Position numbers and translations under genes: made by a program. 64,000 nt of DNA from Martinezella tropici (GTDB lineage: Bacteria > Pseudomonadota > Alphaproteobacteria > Rhizobiales > Rhizobiaceae): contig JUHI01000001.1 of assembly GCA_000799755.1 (NCBI GenBank), positions 124,001-188,000 of the forward strand, written 5' to 3'. The notes under the pieces are model-generated. The model saw nothing but the letters and a program-made list of their open reading frames with translations, was not told the DNA's origin and did not search any database. Of the stretch, positions 36,434 through 47,322 are shown piece by piece; within the stretch, counting starts at the first letter, position 1, and every line of letters begins with the position of its first letter.

Positions 36434-37540
36434 TCAGAAGTTCCGCTCGAAGCGAAGAATGCCGGCGACCGTATCATCTTTGATATAGTCGTAATGCACA
36501 TAGCTGAGTTCCGGCCAGATCAGGAAATCCTTGACCGGATAGATCTTGAGGTTGGTGGTCGCTTCGAACATCTTCGAGTCGGTGTAGGCGAGCTGCAGGT
36601 TCCACTTCAACTTGTCATTGATCGGAACGCCAACGCCACCCCACAATGCCCAATCGCCCCAGCCGCATTTGGCCGGATTGACGACGCCATTCGATGCCGT
36701 GCAGGCCGAGATGTCCTGGTTCGTACCGGCATATTTGTTCAGCTTGTCGCCGTCCGTGTTCCAGCCACCCATCAGGAAGGCCTCCACGCCGCCGAACTTG
36801 GCGTCGAGACGAGCCTTGATGGCGCCTTCCTCGACGATGGAGTCATAGCCGCCAACAACCTTGAAGCCCCAGTCGCCCGTCGTGTATCCGACGCCGGCGA
36901 CGACGTCGGGAGCGTAATGGTTGGATTTGTCGTCCGTCCACCAGCCGGCACCGTAGGACGCTTCGCCGTCAGAGGTGGAGTTGGAGTCTTCCAGCGAGAT
37001 CACGGCAGAGAAGCCGTTGCCGGTATCATATTTGTAGGTCAGCTGGTTCAGTTCATACGGACCGTCATAGATCACGTCGTCGTTGATGACGTCGCCAGCG
37101 TAACCTACGTACAGGTTGAACTGGGAGTCGAGCTTACCGACCGTAAAGCCGCCAAGGCTGATATTGGCGAACAGGAGCTTGGGCGACGTCGCCCCCCCAT
37201 CGTTCCACTCCCAGCGGAAGATGGTGTTGGTCTTCAGCGGACCGTATTCGGTGTCGGTCGCCGTATCGACGTTAAGCTCGACGCGTTCGTGCCAGAGCGT
37301 GCCGACCCTGCTGTTCGGATTATAGGCATCATACCACTCGCCTTCGGTACGAACTTTTCCACCGATCTTCAGGCAGGTTTCAGTGCCGGGAATATAGAAA
37401 TAACCTGTTCCGTATCCATCGCAGATACGGACATATTCAAGCGGTTCCGGTTGGGCAGCAACAATTGCGTCTGCGGCATGGGCAGCGCTCGCTGCGGCGA
37501 TGGCAGCGGCGGAGCCAAGTAGTAGGCTCTTGATGTTCAT
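36434..37540 (-). CDS. ropA: Outer-membrane porin (RopA/Omp2b-like)
   Basis: The 368-residue beta-barrel porin belongs to the alphaproteobacterial porin_2 family and allows diffusion of small solutes. It has a signal peptide ending AAHA-AD near residue 23. The N-terminal VRICDGYGTGYFYIPGTETC block with a Cys pair is typical, and the protein ends with Phe (RFERNF), the outer-membrane insertion signal. GGAGACACC precedes the ATG at 37540. It is a single-gene unit with a strong terminator. Rhizobia carry several such porins, so the exact paralog is not settled. Confidence 0.92.
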   Translation of the reverse strand: MNIKSLLLGSAAAIAAASAAHAADAIVAAQPEPLEYVRICDGYGTGYFYIPGTETCLKIGGKVRTEGEWYDAYNPNSRVGTLWHERVELNVDTATDTEYGPLKTNTIFRWEWNDGGATSPKLLFANISLGGFTVGKLDSQFNLYVGYAGDVINDDVIYDGPYELNQLTYKYDTGNGFSAVISLEDSNSTSDGEASYGAGWWTDDKSNHYAPDVVAGVGYTTGDWGFKVVGGYDSIVEEGAIKARLDAKFGGVEAFLMGGWNTDGDKLNKYAGTNQDISACTASNGVVNPAKCGWGDWALWGGVGVPINDKLKWNLQLAYTDSKMFEATTNLKIYPVKDFLIWPELSYVHYDYIKDDTVAGILRFERNF

Positions 37541-37890
37541 GGTGTCTCCATTTGACTATCCGTCAGAAATGGAGTCTCCCGGCAGGCAGCAGCGTGCCCC
37601 TCCATAGCCTGACTGACTGTTCCCCTCATACAGGGCGAAGCAAACAAGCTTCGCCGCCAAACTGAACCCGCAATCTTGTTGCAGCAAGTTAATAAGGCTG
37701 CCGAACTAATTTTTACAACGTAGAAGAGTGGTTGGCGTGATAAAAATATCACTTACATGCTGCAGCAACAAAACGCACCGGCAACGCACATCCAATACAC
37801 GCAGCGCACGGGATGATACATACTATAGTTGCGCGCTTAAGAAATACAACACGCTTCTGCCGCAATCCCCAAGGCAAGCGAGATAAAGCC
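37541..37890. other. Leader and spacer between porin and MerR gene
   Basis: This 350-base AT-rich spacer should hold the porin promoter and a long 5' leader. I could not fix a promoter, and I see no gene. Porin leaders are often small-RNA targets, but nothing here proves that. Confidence 0.4.
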
Positions 37891-38433
37891 TTACCGAACC
37901 TGATCCAACAGACGCTTGCACTCCAGAAGATCGTAGAGCGTCTCCTGAAGCAGGGCGCGATCCTCCTTGCCGACGCTGGACTTGCCGATGGAAACATCCG
38001 GCACACCGTCATCGCCGCTGACGAAATTGAAGAAGCGGCGGCTGATCGGCGCCTTGGCGCGACCGACAATCTGGTCCTCGTCGCTATTGGCGGAGTTGAC
38101 ACGCGGCTCGACGCTCGCGGGCTCCTGCGCGGCGGCAAGCGCTTCGACACTGGCCAGATCGCCATGTCCGACCGCAATGACGAACTTGTTGCCGTTGGTC
38201 TTCAGAAGCTTCTGGACGCCCTTGATCGTGTAGCCATGATCGTAGAGCAGATGGCGGATGCCGTTCAGCAGATCGACATCCTCGGGTCGATAATAACGCC
38301 TGCCACCGCCGCGCTTCATCGGCTTTATCTGCGGAAACCGGGTCTCCCAGAACCGTAGGACATGCTGCGGCAGATCAAGGTCTTCCGCGACTTCGCTGAT
38401 CGTGCGAAATGCATCCGGGCTCTTGTCCATCAT
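37891..38433 (-). CDS. MerR-family transcriptional regulator
   Basis: The ~180-residue protein is a DNA-binding regulator. The MerR helix-turn-helix ([20 protein letters not shown]) lies at ~10-30 and the wing [17 protein letters not shown] near 45-60. A linker and a C-terminal helix ([16 protein letters not shown]) follow. No metal-binding cysteine cluster is visible, so it is not a classic metal sensor. ATGs at 38433 and 38430 share GGGAG upstream. It follows ihfA in the conserved plsX-fabH-ihfA-merR order. Confidence 0.9.
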   Translation of the reverse strand: MMDKSPDAFRTISEVAEDLDLPQHVLRFWETRFPQIKPMKRGGGRRYYRPEDVDLLNGIRHLLYDHGYTIKGVQKLLKTNGNKFVIAVGHGDLASVEALAAAQEPASVEPRVNSANSDEDQIVGRAKAPISRRFFNFVSGDDGVPDVSIGKSSVGKEDRALLQETLYDLLECKRLLDQVR

Positions 38434-38667
38434 CCATACTCCCACACTGCACATGCGGTGCCGTTTAGCCGGATCACGCAAAGCGGATGTCGGCATTCGC
38501 ACCATTCCATGATACGACTCACCATATTTCAACGGTTTGGCGGCGGAAATTCAAGTCACATCTTCGGCTGTTGCACAGGCTGAGCAACAAATCCGAAAGC
38601 AAGCCATTACGAAACGACCGCAAGACTGGGCGTGCGGCCGGCCGAAAACAGAAATACCAGATTTGGA

Positions 38668-39006
38668 TCAGGAGGCAGGATTAGCCGGCTTGGTCTTGGC
38701 CTTGCGGCTCGTATGCGCCTTCAGAATGCGGGTCTTCAGCACGTTCGACGCCTTGAAGGTCATGACGCGACGCGGCGAGATCGGTACTTCCTCGCCGGTC
38801 TTCGGGTTGCGACCGATGCGCTCATTCTTGTCGCGCACCTGAAAGGTCGCGAACGAGGAGAGTTTCACGGTTTCTCCGCGCACGATGGCGTTGCAAACCT
38901 CATCGATCACGGTTTCGACGAGTTCAGCCGATTCCGTCCGGGAGAGACCGACTTTCCGGAATACCGACTCCGCCAAATCTGCGCGCGTCACTGTCTTGCC
39001 CGTCAT
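38668..39006 (-). CDS. ihfA: Integration host factor alpha subunit
   Basis: The 112-residue DNA-bending protein starts [18 protein letters not shown] at the ATG at 39006. The bend-inducing beta-arm is visible in [11 protein letters not shown]. The C-terminal tail ([19 protein letters not shown]) is longer than in E. coli, as in other rhizobia. IHF works as a heterodimer with IhfB, encoded elsewhere. It lies 107 bases after fabH in the same direction. Confidence 0.95.
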   Translation of the reverse strand: MTGKTVTRADLAESVFRKVGLSRTESAELVETVIDEVCNAIVRGETVKLSSFATFQVRDKNERIGRNPKTGEEVPISPRRVMTFKASNVLKTRILKAHTSRKAKTKPANPAS

Positions 39007-39113
39007 AGCTCCCCGCCCATCTTGCTGCGTAATATTCTTCAAGTTTTGCGAGACTATTGCCCTTGCGCCAAACGGTCAAGCTCTTGTTAGGAACGGCTTT
39101 TAGAGATTTGACG

Positions 39114-40085
39114 CTACCAGCGCAACAGCACGGCGCCCCAGGTGAAGCCGCCGCCCATCGCTTCCAGCATGACCAGATCGCCCTTCTTGATTCGACCATC
39201 GCCGGCTGCGACCGAGAGTGCGAGCGGGATCGATGCGGCCGACGTGTTGCCGTGAAGGTCTACGGTGACCACAACCTTCTCGGGCGCGATTCCGAGCTTC
39301 TTGGCAGAACCGTCGATGATGCGGCGGTTGGCCTGATGCGGCACGAGCCAGTCGAGATCGTCCGGCGTGGTGTTCGTCGCATCGAATGCGGCCTGGATGA
39401 CATCGGTGATCATGCCGACGGCGTGTTTGAACACTTCGCGGCCCGCCATGTGCAGGACACCGACGGTTCCCGTCGTAGAGGGACCGCCATCGACGTAGAG
39501 CTTTTCCTTGTGGGCGCCATCGGACCGCAGGCTTGCGGTCAGCACGCCGCGATCGGTATTGGCGCCACTCCCCTCGCCGGCCTCCAGGATGAGCGCGCCC
39601 GCGCCATCGCCGAAGAGAACGCAGGTCGTGCGGTCGGTCCAGTTGAGGATGCGCGAAAATGTCTCGGCGCCGATGACAAGCACGCGTTTGGCAAGACCGC
39701 CGCGAATATAGGCATCGGCCGTGGTCACGGCATAGACGAAACCGGTGCAGACCGCCTGCACATCGAAGGCGAAGCCATGATGCATGCCGAGACGGTTCTG
39801 GATATTCACCGCGGTTGCGGGAAAGGTATTGTCCGGCGTCGAGGTTGCGACGATGATCAGGTCGATATCGTCGGGCGTCATTCCGGCATTGGCAAGCGCA
39901 GCGCGCGCCGCCTGCTCGCCCAAGGAGGCCGTGGTTTCATCGTCACCGGCAATATAGCGTTGACGGATGCCCGAACGCTGGACGATCCAATCGTCGCTGG
40001 TATCGACAACCTGCTCCATCTCGGCATTGGTCATGACGCGCTTGGGGAGCGCCGCCCCAAAACCGCGAACAACTGAACGGATCAT
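39114..40085 (-). CDS. fabH: 3-oxoacyl-ACP synthase III
   Basis: FabH starts fatty-acid synthesis by condensing acetyl-CoA with malonyl-ACP. The 323-residue protein has the catalytic Cys in AVCTGF, His in PHQANRRI and Asn in GNTSAAS. The ATG at 40085 ([10 protein letters not shown]) has GGGG upstream; the 20 extra codons before it overlap the plsX end. It lies 19 bases after plsX, so the two are one operon. Confidence 0.96.
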   Translation of the reverse strand: MIRSVVRGFGAALPKRVMTNAEMEQVVDTSDDWIVQRSGIRQRYIAGDDETTASLGEQAARAALANAGMTPDDIDLIIVATSTPDNTFPATAVNIQNRLGMHHGFAFDVQAVCTGFVYAVTTADAYIRGGLAKRVLVIGAETFSRILNWTDRTTCVLFGDGAGALILEAGEGSGANTDRGVLTASLRSDGAHKEKLYVDGGPSTTGTVGVLHMAGREVFKHAVGMITDVIQAAFDATNTTPDDLDWLVPHQANRRIIDGSAKKLGIAPEKVVVTVDLHGNTSAASIPLALSVAAGDGRIKKGDLVMLEAMGGGFTWGAVLLRW

Positions 40086-40104
40086 TCTGCTTGTACCCCG
40101 TCTC

Positions 40105-41151
40105 TCATGCCGCTTCCGGCCCGATGGGGGGCAGCCGTTTGGCATGATATCTCTTCAAATCATTTTCGATTTTCTGTGTGAGCCCATTCTTGGCCATATC
40201 GTAGCCGACATCAATGGCGGCCGCGAAGGCTTCGGCGTTCGCGCCGCCGTGGCTCTTGATGACGATGCCGTTGAGGCCGAGGAAGACGCCGCCATTGACC
40301 TTGCTCGGATCGAGCTTCTCGCGCAGCAGATCGAAAGCGCCCTTGGCAAATACGTAGCCGATGCGCGCAAGCAGCGTGCGCGACATGGCAGCGCGCAGAT
40401 AGGCGCCGATCTGCTTTGCGGTGCCTTCTGCAGCCTTCAGCGCGATATTGCCGGAAAAGCCTTCCGTGACCACGACGTCAACCGTGCCCTTGCCGATATC
40501 GTCGCCCTCGACAAAGCCGGAATATTCGAGCGACTCGAGATTGGCCTCGCGAATGAGACGGCCAGCATCCTTGACGTCTTCCTGACCCTTGATTTCCTCG
40601 ACGCCGACATTCAGCAAGCCGACGGTCGGGCGCTCGATCTCGAAGAGCGCGCGCGCCATGGCACCGCCCATCAGGGCGAAATCGAGCAACTGCTGCGCAT
40701 CGGCTCCGATCGTCGCGCCGACATCAAGCACGATGCTTTCGCCACGCAGCGTCGGCCAGATCGCGGCGATCGCCGGACGTTCGATATTGGCCATCGTACG
40801 GAGACAGAATTTCGCCATCGCCATCAGCGCGCCGGTATTGCCGGCAGAGACGACGACATCGGCATCGCCCGCCTTCACTGCCTCGATCGAACGCCACATG
40901 CTGGAGACATAACGGCCGCGGCGAAGCGCCTGGCTCGGCTTTTCATCCATGCTGATCGCAACTTCGCACTCGTGAAAGACGGATTTTTCACGAAGCTTGG
41001 GATATTTCGCCAGGATCGCTTCGCAGCGCTCCTTCTGTCCGTACATGATGAATGTGATATCGGGATGCCTATCCAGCGCCTTGGCCGCGCCGGGAACAAC
41101 AACCTCAGGGCCGAAGTCGCCACCCATTAGGTCAAGAGAAATTCTGATCAC
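40105..41151 (-). CDS. plsX: Phosphate acyltransferase PlsX
   Basis: PlsX makes acyl-phosphate from acyl-ACP for phospholipid synthesis. The 348-residue protein begins [15 protein letters not shown] and contains [21 protein letters not shown] and [11 protein letters not shown] blocks. It starts with GTG at 41151, with AGGGACGC just before it. It sits between yceD and fabH, the usual neighbours. Confidence 0.96.
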   Translation of the reverse strand: MIRISLDLMGGDFGPEVVVPGAAKALDRHPDITFIMYGQKERCEAILAKYPKLREKSVFHECEVAISMDEKPSQALRRGRYVSSMWRSIEAVKAGDADVVVSAGNTGALMAMAKFCLRTMANIERPAIAAIWPTLRGESIVLDVGATIGADAQQLLDFALMGGAMARALFEIERPTVGLLNVGVEEIKGQEDVKDAGRLIREANLESLEYSGFVEGDDIGKGTVDVVVTEGFSGNIALKAAEGTAKQIGAYLRAAMSRTLLARIGYVFAKGAFDLLREKLDPSKVNGGVFLGLNGIVIKSHGGANAEAFAAAIDVGYDMAKNGLTQKIENDLKRYHAKRLPPIGPEAA

Positions 41152-41250
41152 GCGTCCCTAGTCCTTTTTCTTCGCCGCGACGGGCGAATTTGGCGTCAAA
41201 ATACCGTTTTCTCCCCCGGTTACAACTGAATTGTGCTCGAATACCGGGGC

Positions 41251-41808
41251 CTATTCCTTTTTCCAGTCTTTCAGAACGGCGAAGGGCGAAGGCTTCTTGT
41301 CGTCCTCGCCGTTGTCTTCAATATGCGTCTCGAACTCGACACCGGGCTTACGCGGATAGGGATCTATGGCGAGGGCTGCGAACTCCGCCACGACCGCACC
41401 GGCGTCGATCGTATCGCCGGTAAAAGTCTCGGGAAGATCCGGGCCATCGGGATCAAGCACCATTTCTCCAGCATCCACCGACGGCGCGCGCGCCAGTTTG
41501 GAATCCTCGGGCACGAAAATGTGCTCGAAGTCCTCGTCGATATCAGATTCGACTGGCTCGAGTGTGACAACGCAGGCTTGGACAATCCTGGCTTTCACAT
41601 TGCCCTTGATACGGACGCCGTCGCCTTTCCAGCGCGAAATCTTGAGGTCGGCAGCGAGCTTGCCGACCGAGAGAACATCCCAAAGGGCAGCAAGCCCGGC
41701 AAGCTCGCGATCATCGGCCTCGAGATGCACATCCACCGGATTGGCGGAGATATGCCCTACCTTTACCGGATAGGAAAACGGCGTTTCATCGGAGTCGTGT
41801 CTTTTCAT
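41251..41808 (-). CDS. YceD family protein (DUF177)
   Basis: The 185-residue protein has the DUF177 core: LAADLKISRWKGDGVRIKG, then a single-Cys VQACVVTLEPVES and a C-terminal DIDEDFEHIFVPED region. In other bacteria YceD is linked to 23S rRNA metabolism and sits with rpmF-plsX; rpmF is missing here, as in other rhizobia. GGAGATAAAA precedes the ATG. It starts 9 bases after the chaperone gene, so they are coupled. Confidence 0.92.
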   Translation of the reverse strand: MKRHDSDETPFSYPVKVGHISANPVDVHLEADDRELAGLAALWDVLSVGKLAADLKISRWKGDGVRIKGNVKARIVQACVVTLEPVESDIDEDFEHIFVPEDSKLARAPSVDAGEMVLDPDGPDLPETFTGDTIDAGAVVAEFAALAIDPYPRKPGVEFETHIEDNGEDDKKPSPFAVLKDWKKE

Positions 41809-41817
41809 TTTTATCTC

Positions 41818-42375
41818 CTAACCGGCGCGCTGGCCGACTTCATCTGGTAGCGGCAGCGTCGCCGAGCCCGTGGCGATCTGATTTTCGGTTACTGTCGCGA
41901 GGTGCGCTTCGGCGATCATCATCCAGTCGGCCAATGCTCCCATGGAGGCCGTGCCTTCATCCGCCTTGGGATAGATGTTGCGCTGAAGCGCTGCAGCAAG
42001 CGCGGCGCGATCAGCGCCATCCATGGCCCCGGCATAGCTTTCGAGGCGTCCGTAGAACATGCCCGCGAGCTTCTTCATCCGCTTCGGCACGCTGTTGTCG
42101 CCGATCCCGAGTTCACGGATCGAATAATCGATATCCTCGAAGAAGGCATCCACGATTTCCTGCGCCAGTTCCTGACCGCTCGTGACCGAAGAACGCGTGC
42201 GGCGGAAAAACAGGATCATGACGACCGAGAGCAATTCGAAACGCCCCATCACCGTATCGGGCACATCATAGTCGGTGTAGAAAACCGGCTGCCGCGCCAT
42301 GGATGTCAGGATCTCATATTGCCTGACGACGATGATCTGGTTGTGATTTCTTTTGCGGAAGAGCCCAAAAATCAT
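41818..42375 (-). CDS. Ubiquinol-cytochrome c chaperone (CBP3-like)
   Basis: The 185-residue protein matches the CBP3/UQCC1-type chaperone, which helps cytochrome b assemble into the bc1 complex. The block TVMGRFELLSVVMILFFRR is diagnostic, followed by AFFEDIDYSIRELGIGD and KRMKKLAGMFYGR. The start is the ATG at 42375 (MIFGLFRKRN) after GGGAATTTTC; the frame is open far upstream but overlaps the bamE promoter region. It heads the operon with yceD-plsX-fabH and diverges from bamE. Confidence 0.93.
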   Translation of the reverse strand: MIFGLFRKRNHNQIIVVRQYEILTSMARQPVFYTDYDVPDTVMGRFELLSVVMILFFRRTRSSVTSGQELAQEIVDAFFEDIDYSIRELGIGDNSVPKRMKKLAGMFYGRLESYAGAMDGADRAALAAALQRNIYPKADEGTASMGALADWMMIAEAHLATVTENQIATGSATLPLPDEVGQRAG

Positions 42376-42655
42376 GAAAATTCCCGGAATTGGCTCCCTT
42401 GGAGCGCGCCGTTTTTGCTTGGCCTTGTTGCATCCACGCAAAAGCTGGTTTACCGAAGCAGGCGCGAATTGCAATGCCGTTTGTGCCCGCTTCGAGGCTC
42501 CAGCCCTTATCGTCGTCATGTTGTGCATGATCGGTGACGAAGAGTGCCGAACAACATGATTGTACCTTTTCCCATCGCGGAAAGGCCACAATGATATGTA
42601 CAGCAAGGTCATACCGGCCACCCGGCCATCGGATTGATTCATTAGGGGAGATGAG

Positions 42656-43168
42656 ATGTCGTTGACCAGACGGTATTTCAAGTCTGACATTACTTTCAGC
42701 AGCACTGCCGCCATCGCCCTGGTGATTGCGACCATGGGACTTTCGGGTTGCAAGACCAGTGAGGTCATGAACAACGGCTATATCTTCGATCCGCAGTCGC
42801 TGGCGCTTGCGCCGGTCGGCTCGAGCCGCGAGCAGGTCCTGCTCTCGCTCGGCACGCCCTCGACCACGGCGACCTTCGACGGTGAAGTCTTCTACTACAT
42901 CTCCCAGAAGCGCACGCGCGCCGTTGCCTTCATGAAGCCGAAGCTGGTCGACCAGAACATTCTGGCGATCTATTTCGATAAGACCGGCGTCGTGAAGCAG
43001 GAAGCCAACTACACGCTGAAGGACGGCAAGGTCTTCGACATGATCAGCCGCACGACACCGACAGGCGGTCGCGACATCACCTTCCTGCAGCAGATCCTCC
43101 AGGGCGGTGCCGCCGGCGGCGTCAACGGCGCGAGGAACTTCCTCAACAACCTCAACCCCGGCCAATAA
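42656..43168 (+). CDS. bamE: Outer-membrane assembly lipoprotein BamE
   Basis: BamE is a lipoprotein of the BAM complex that folds outer-membrane barrels. The 170-residue protein has a lipobox LSGC near residue 32 and the SmpA/OmlA fold (GSSREQVLLSLGTPSTTATF, VFYYISQKRTRAVAF). GGGGAGATGAG precedes the ATG. It is divergent from the bc1 chaperone gene with a 280-base spacer. Confidence 0.93.
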   Translation: MSLTRRYFKSDITFSSTAAIALVIATMGLSGCKTSEVMNNGYIFDPQSLALAPVGSSREQVLLSLGTPSTTATFDGEVFYYISQKRTRAVAFMKPKLVDQNILAIYFDKTGVVKQEANYTLKDGKVFDMISRTTPTGGRDITFLQQILQGGAAGGVNGARNFLNNLNPGQ

Positions 43169-43222
43169 ACCGGGGAGCAGCTCAAAGAAAAACCCGCGAG
43201 GCACTTCGCCCCGCGGGTTTTC
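43156..43222. terminator. Tandem hairpins between bamE and hppA
   Basis: A first stem CCCCGG / CCGGGG (43156-43175) overlaps the bamE stop. A second stem AACCCGCG / CGCGGGTT (43191-43219) has T-rich tails on both strands, so it can end both convergent genes. Confidence 0.8.
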
Positions 43223-43246
43223 TTTATGTGTTCGGTCTGCGTTCCC

Positions 43247-45385
43247 TTATCCGGCCAGAATGGCCAACAGTAGCAGGGCGACGATATTGGTGATCTTGAT
43301 CGCCGGGTTGACGGCCGGGCCTGCCGTATCCTTGTAGGGATCGCCGACGGTATCGCCCGTCACCGAGGCCTTGTGAGCCTCCGACCCCTTCATGTGACGT
43401 GTGCCGTCCTTGTCGACGAAACCGTCTTCGAAGCTCTTCTTGGCGTTGTCCCATGCACCGCCACCAGACGTCATCGAGATGGCGACGAAGAGGCCGTTGA
43501 TGATGACACCAAGCAGCGAAGCGCCGAGAGCGGCGAAGGCCGAGGCCTTGGAACCGGACAGCAGCAGGACGCCGAAATAGACGACGACCGGCGCCAGGAC
43601 TGGCAAGAGCGACGGGACGATCATTTCGCGAATGGCCGCCTTGGTCAAAAGGTCGACGGCGCGGCCGTAATCAGGACGCTCCGTGCCCTGCATAATGCCG
43701 GGCTTTTCGCGAAACTGCCGACGAACCTCCTCCACGATCGCCCCGGCGGCACGGCCGACGGCCGTCATGGCGATACCGCCGAAGAGATAGGGGATGAGGC
43801 CGCCGAACAGCAGACCCGCGACGACGTAAGGGTTCGAAAGCTCGAACGAGATCGTACCGACATTGGCGAAATACGGGTATTTGTCGCCGTGAGCGGCAAA
43901 ATACTGCAGGTCGTTTGCATAGGCCGCAAACAAGACCAGAGCGCCGAGGCCGGCCGAACCAATGGCGTAACCCTTGGTGACGGCCTTGGTGGTGTTGCCG
44001 ACCGCATCGAGCGCGTCGGTGGATTTGCGCACTTCCGGCGGAAGGTGCGACATTTCCGCGATGCCGCCGGCGTTGTCCGTGACGGGACCGAAGGCGTCGA
44101 GAGCGACGATCATGCCGGCAAGGCCGAGCATGGCCGTCACTGCAATGCCGGTACCGAACAGGCCGCCGAGCTGATAGGTGGCGATGATGCCACCGACGAT
44201 GACGATTGCAGGCAGCGCCGTCGATTCGAGCGAGACGGCGAGACCCTGAATGACGTTGGTGCCGTGACCGGTGACCGACGCCTGCGCGATGGAGTTCACC
44301 GGCCGCTTGTTCGTGCCGGTATAGTATTCGGTGATGACGACGATCAGCGCCGTGACGATCAGGCCGACAATGCCGCAGCTGAAGAGTTTCGTACCGGTAA
44401 TCTCGAAGCCGGCGACGGTGCCGATCGAACCCCAGCCGATGGTCAGCGACGTGGCTACGGCAAGACCGACGATCGACAGCACGCCGGTCGCGATCAGGCC
44501 CTTGTAGAGAGCCCCCATGATCGAACCATTGACACCGAGCTTCACGAAGAAGGTGCCGATGATCGAGGTGATGATGCAGGTGCCGCAGATCGCCAGCGGA
44601 TAGATCATGGCGGAGCCAAGCAGCGGAGATCCGGCAAAGAAGATCGCGGCAAGCACCATGGTCGCGACGACGGACACCGCATAGGTTTCGAACAGATCAG
44701 CCGCCATGCCGGCGCAATCGCCGACATTGTCACCGACGTTATCGGCGATGGTGGCGGGGTTGCGCGGATCGTCTTCCGGAATACCGGCTTCCACCTTGCC
44801 GACAAGGTCGCCGCCGACGTCGGCGCCCTTGGTGAAGATGCCGCCGCCGAGGCGGGCGAAGATCGAGATCAGCGATGCGCCGAAGCCGAGCGCGACCAGC
44901 GCGTCGATAACATCGCGCGAGCCTGCTTCATGACCGAGAATGCCGGTCAGCACATAGAAATAGATGGAGACGCCGAGCAGGGCGAGGCCTGCAACCAGCA
45001 TACCGGTGATGGCGCCCGACTTGAAGGCGATATCGAGGCCCGCAGACAGGCTCTGCGACGAAGCCTGTGCGGTGCGGACGTTGGCGCGCACGGAGACATG
45101 CATGCCGATGAAACCTGCGGCGCCTGAGAGGATTGCGCCGATCAGGAAGCCGAAAGCGGCTTCGGCCGACAAGAGGAGCCAGGCCGCGATGAAAACGATG
45201 ACCCCGACGATGGCGATGGTTCTATATTGGCGCGCCAGATAGGCTTGCGCTCCTTCACGAATATACCCGGCAATCTCCTGCATGCGGGCATTGCCCTGAT
45301 CGGCAGCGAGCACCGACCGGGTTGCCCATACGGCGTAGATGACCGAGAGCAGTCCGCATGCGATCACTCCTAAAAGAATCGACAT
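43247..45385 (-). CDS. hppA: Membrane proton-pumping pyrophosphatase
   Basis: HppA hydrolyses pyrophosphate and pumps protons across a membrane, sometimes in acidocalcisomes. The 712-residue protein has about 16 transmembrane segments. The active-site motif [20 protein letters not shown] and the [17 protein letters not shown] loop are intact. The lysine in GNTTKA marks the potassium-independent class. The ATG at 45385 follows GGAGGGAAAAAGCGAA; the 20 codons upstream are in frame but lack support. nusB lies 249 bases upstream. Confidence 0.96.
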   Translation of the reverse strand: MSILLGVIACGLLSVIYAVWATRSVLAADQGNARMQEIAGYIREGAQAYLARQYRTIAIVGVIVFIAAWLLLSAEAAFGFLIGAILSGAAGFIGMHVSVRANVRTAQASSQSLSAGLDIAFKSGAITGMLVAGLALLGVSIYFYVLTGILGHEAGSRDVIDALVALGFGASLISIFARLGGGIFTKGADVGGDLVGKVEAGIPEDDPRNPATIADNVGDNVGDCAGMAADLFETYAVSVVATMVLAAIFFAGSPLLGSAMIYPLAICGTCIITSIIGTFFVKLGVNGSIMGALYKGLIATGVLSIVGLAVATSLTIGWGSIGTVAGFEITGTKLFSCGIVGLIVTALIVVITEYYTGTNKRPVNSIAQASVTGHGTNVIQGLAVSLESTALPAIVIVGGIIATYQLGGLFGTGIAVTAMLGLAGMIVALDAFGPVTDNAGGIAEMSHLPPEVRKSTDALDAVGNTTKAVTKGYAIGSAGLGALVLFAAYANDLQYFAAHGDKYPYFANVGTISFELSNPYVVAGLLFGGLIPYLFGGIAMTAVGRAAGAIVEEVRRQFREKPGIMQGTERPDYGRAVDLLTKAAIREMIVPSLLPVLAPVVVYFGVLLLSGSKASAFAALGASLLGVIINGLFVAISMTSGGGAWDNAKKSFEDGFVDKDGTRHMKGSEAHKASVTGDTVGDPYKDTAGPAVNPAIKITNIVALLLLAILAG

Positions 45386-45634
45386 TTCGCTTTTTCCCTC
45401 CAAAAAAGCCGGCGGTTCACTCCATCCCCCGGCCGCCTGCGACAACGGTCGGCCCCCTCCTCCAGGGGATCGGCCGCTGTGCAGTTGCGAGATTGCTGTT
45501 GGGAAAACGTCGCGTCAAGACCGCCCGCGGGTAAAACACCCGCAGGAGGTTCAAAAGAATATTCGAAGATGGAATCAGGCGCGAACGAAGGAAACGAAAA
45601 TGCGTCGCGCCACGATCCGAGCGTCCGACGAGGC

Positions 45635-46117
45635 TTATTTCTTCGCTTCGCCGCGAACCTGCTTGGCGATTCGGTCGAGCACGGCATTCACGAGCTTCGG
45701 CTCGTCTTCTTCGAAGAAGGCGTGCGCGATCTCGACATATTCGGTGACGATGACCGGAACCGGTACGTCCTTGCGGTCGATAAGCTCGAAGGTGCCGGCA
45801 CGCAGGATGGCGCGCACGGTGCTGTCGAGACGCGACAGCGCCCAGTCGTCCTGAAGGGCGGAGCCGATCAGCGGGTCGAGACGGGTCTGCTCGCGCACGA
45901 CGCCGGAAACGATGGAACGAAACCAGGATGCGTCGGCCTTCAGATAGGTTTCGCCATCCAGCTCCTGGCCGAGACGATGGGCTTCGTATTCAGCCACCAC
46001 CTCCAGAACGCCGGTTCCGCCGATATCCATCTGATAGAGCGCCTGAACCGCCGCAAGACGCGCTGCGCCCCGCTGATTGGCGGGCTTTGCCGGTCGCTCG
46101 TTATCCTGATTGCTCAT
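45635..46117 (-). CDS. nusB: Transcription antitermination factor NusB
   Basis: NusB binds boxA RNA with S10 to antiterminate rRNA transcription. The 160-residue helical protein has the [16 protein letters not shown] start and the [33 protein letters not shown] core (seen from residue ~110). It begins 3 bases after the ribH stop, forming the conserved ribH-nusB unit. Confidence 0.95.
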   Translation of the reverse strand: MSNQDNERPAKPANQRGAARLAAVQALYQMDIGGTGVLEVVAEYEAHRLGQELDGETYLKADASWFRSIVSGVVREQTRLDPLIGSALQDDWALSRLDSTVRAILRAGTFELIDRKDVPVPVIVTEYVEIAHAFFEEDEPKLVNAVLDRIAKQVRGEAKK

Positions 46118-46120
46118 CTA

Positions 46121-46576
46121 TTATGCACCCAACTTTTCTTTCAGCGCGATCATGGTCAGCGCCGCGCGGGCAGCAAAGCCGCCCTTGTCCTTGTCCGAAC
46201 GGCGGGCGCGAGCCCAAGCCTGTTCGTCGTTCTCGACAGTGAGGATACCGTTGCCGATCGCGAGGGATTCACTGACGGCCAGATCCATCAGCGCCCGCGA
46301 GGATTCATTGGCGACGATATCGAAATGATAGGTCTCGCCGCGGATGACCATGCCGAGAGCGACGTAGCCGTCATAAACCACATTGCCATTGTCGCCGCCA
46401 TCGAGCGCCATGGCAATAGCGGCCGGGATTTCCAGCGCGCCGGGCACGGTGACGACATCATAGGTCGCGCCGGCCTCGTCGAGTGCGGTCTTGGCGCCGT
46501 CGAGCAGGGCATCGGCCATATCGTCATAGAAGCGGGCTTCGACGATAAGGATATGAGCATTGGAAGAGCTGGTCAT
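46121..46576 (-). CDS. ribH: 6,7-dimethyl-8-ribityllumazine synthase
   Basis: RibH catalyses the next-to-last step of riboflavin synthesis. The 151-residue protein shows [19 protein letters not shown], the [11 protein letters not shown] substrate loop and [15 protein letters not shown] with the catalytic His. Length fits the RibH1 type of Brucella and rhizobia. It is on the same strand as ribD-ribE but separated from them by three plus-strand genes. Confidence 0.95.
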   Translation of the reverse strand: MTSSSNAHILIVEARFYDDMADALLDGAKTALDEAGATYDVVTVPGALEIPAAIAMALDGGDNGNVVYDGYVALGMVIRGETYHFDIVANESSRALMDLAVSESLAIGNGILTVENDEQAWARARRSDKDKGGFAARAALTMIALKEKLGA

Positions 46577-46773
46577 ACATCACCTGCGATTTGAGAGGGC
46601 GCGGCACCTTGTTAGGCCGGGTCAAACCACGGCGGGCCTCGCTTGGCAAGTGTTTTTCAATGGCCCGCGCCGATTCCGACCCTATTTGGAAATGATCGGC
46701 GCGCTGCGGAAATTGTGGCTTCCGCGCGCGCAACCGCTTCGATAATAATTCCCAGCCTGCGAGGGGGAGGTTC

Positions 46774-47283
46774 ATGACCAAAAAATCGATACCCGCCGTC
46801 AATGTCGGCGAGCTTGAACTGGAACATTGGCAGCAAGGCAGTTTCTTTGCCGGCAGCGACACCTCCTTCGGGGCGAAACTCGGGCTGAAGCAGCTCGGTA
46901 TCAGCTATAACGAGGTGCCCCCGGGCAAATCCGGCTGTCCATTCCACAATCACCATGCCGAGGAGGAAATGTTCGTCATTCTCGACGGCGAAGGCGAGTA
47001 TCGCTTCGGCGATCAGCGTATCGCAGTCAGCAAGGGCGATGTGCTGGGGGCTCCGGCCGGCGGCCCGGAAACCGCGCATCAGCTGATCAATATCGGCCCC
47101 GGCGTGCTGACCTATCTTGCCATTTCCACCAAGGCTCGAACCGAAATCGTCGAATATCCCGATTCCGGCAAGTTCCTGGCCAAGACCAATAGCGACGGCA
47201 AAGCGACATTCCGAGCGATCGGCCGCGCTGCCACCACCAACCTCGATTACTGGGACGGCGAACCCGGCGCCTCGAGCGACTGA
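46774..47283 (+). CDS. Cupin-domain protein
   Basis: The 169-residue protein has a single cupin with metal-ligand pattern CPFHNHHAEEEMFVILDGEG and a second motif GDVLGAPAGGPETAHQLIN. The catalytic or binding role is unknown; such proteins are often sugar- or metal-binding. GGGGGAGGTTC precedes the ATG. It is the first of three plus-strand genes between ribH and ribE. Confidence 0.85.
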   Translation: MTKKSIPAVNVGELELEHWQQGSFFAGSDTSFGAKLGLKQLGISYNEVPPGKSGCPFHNHHAEEEMFVILDGEGEYRFGDQRIAVSKGDVLGAPAGGPETAHQLINIGPGVLTYLAISTKARTEIVEYPDSGKFLAKTNSDGKATFRAIGRAATTNLDYWDGEPGASSD

Positions 47284-47322
47284 CCATCACCAAAAGATAT
47301 TTTCAGCAAAGATCCATTCTCC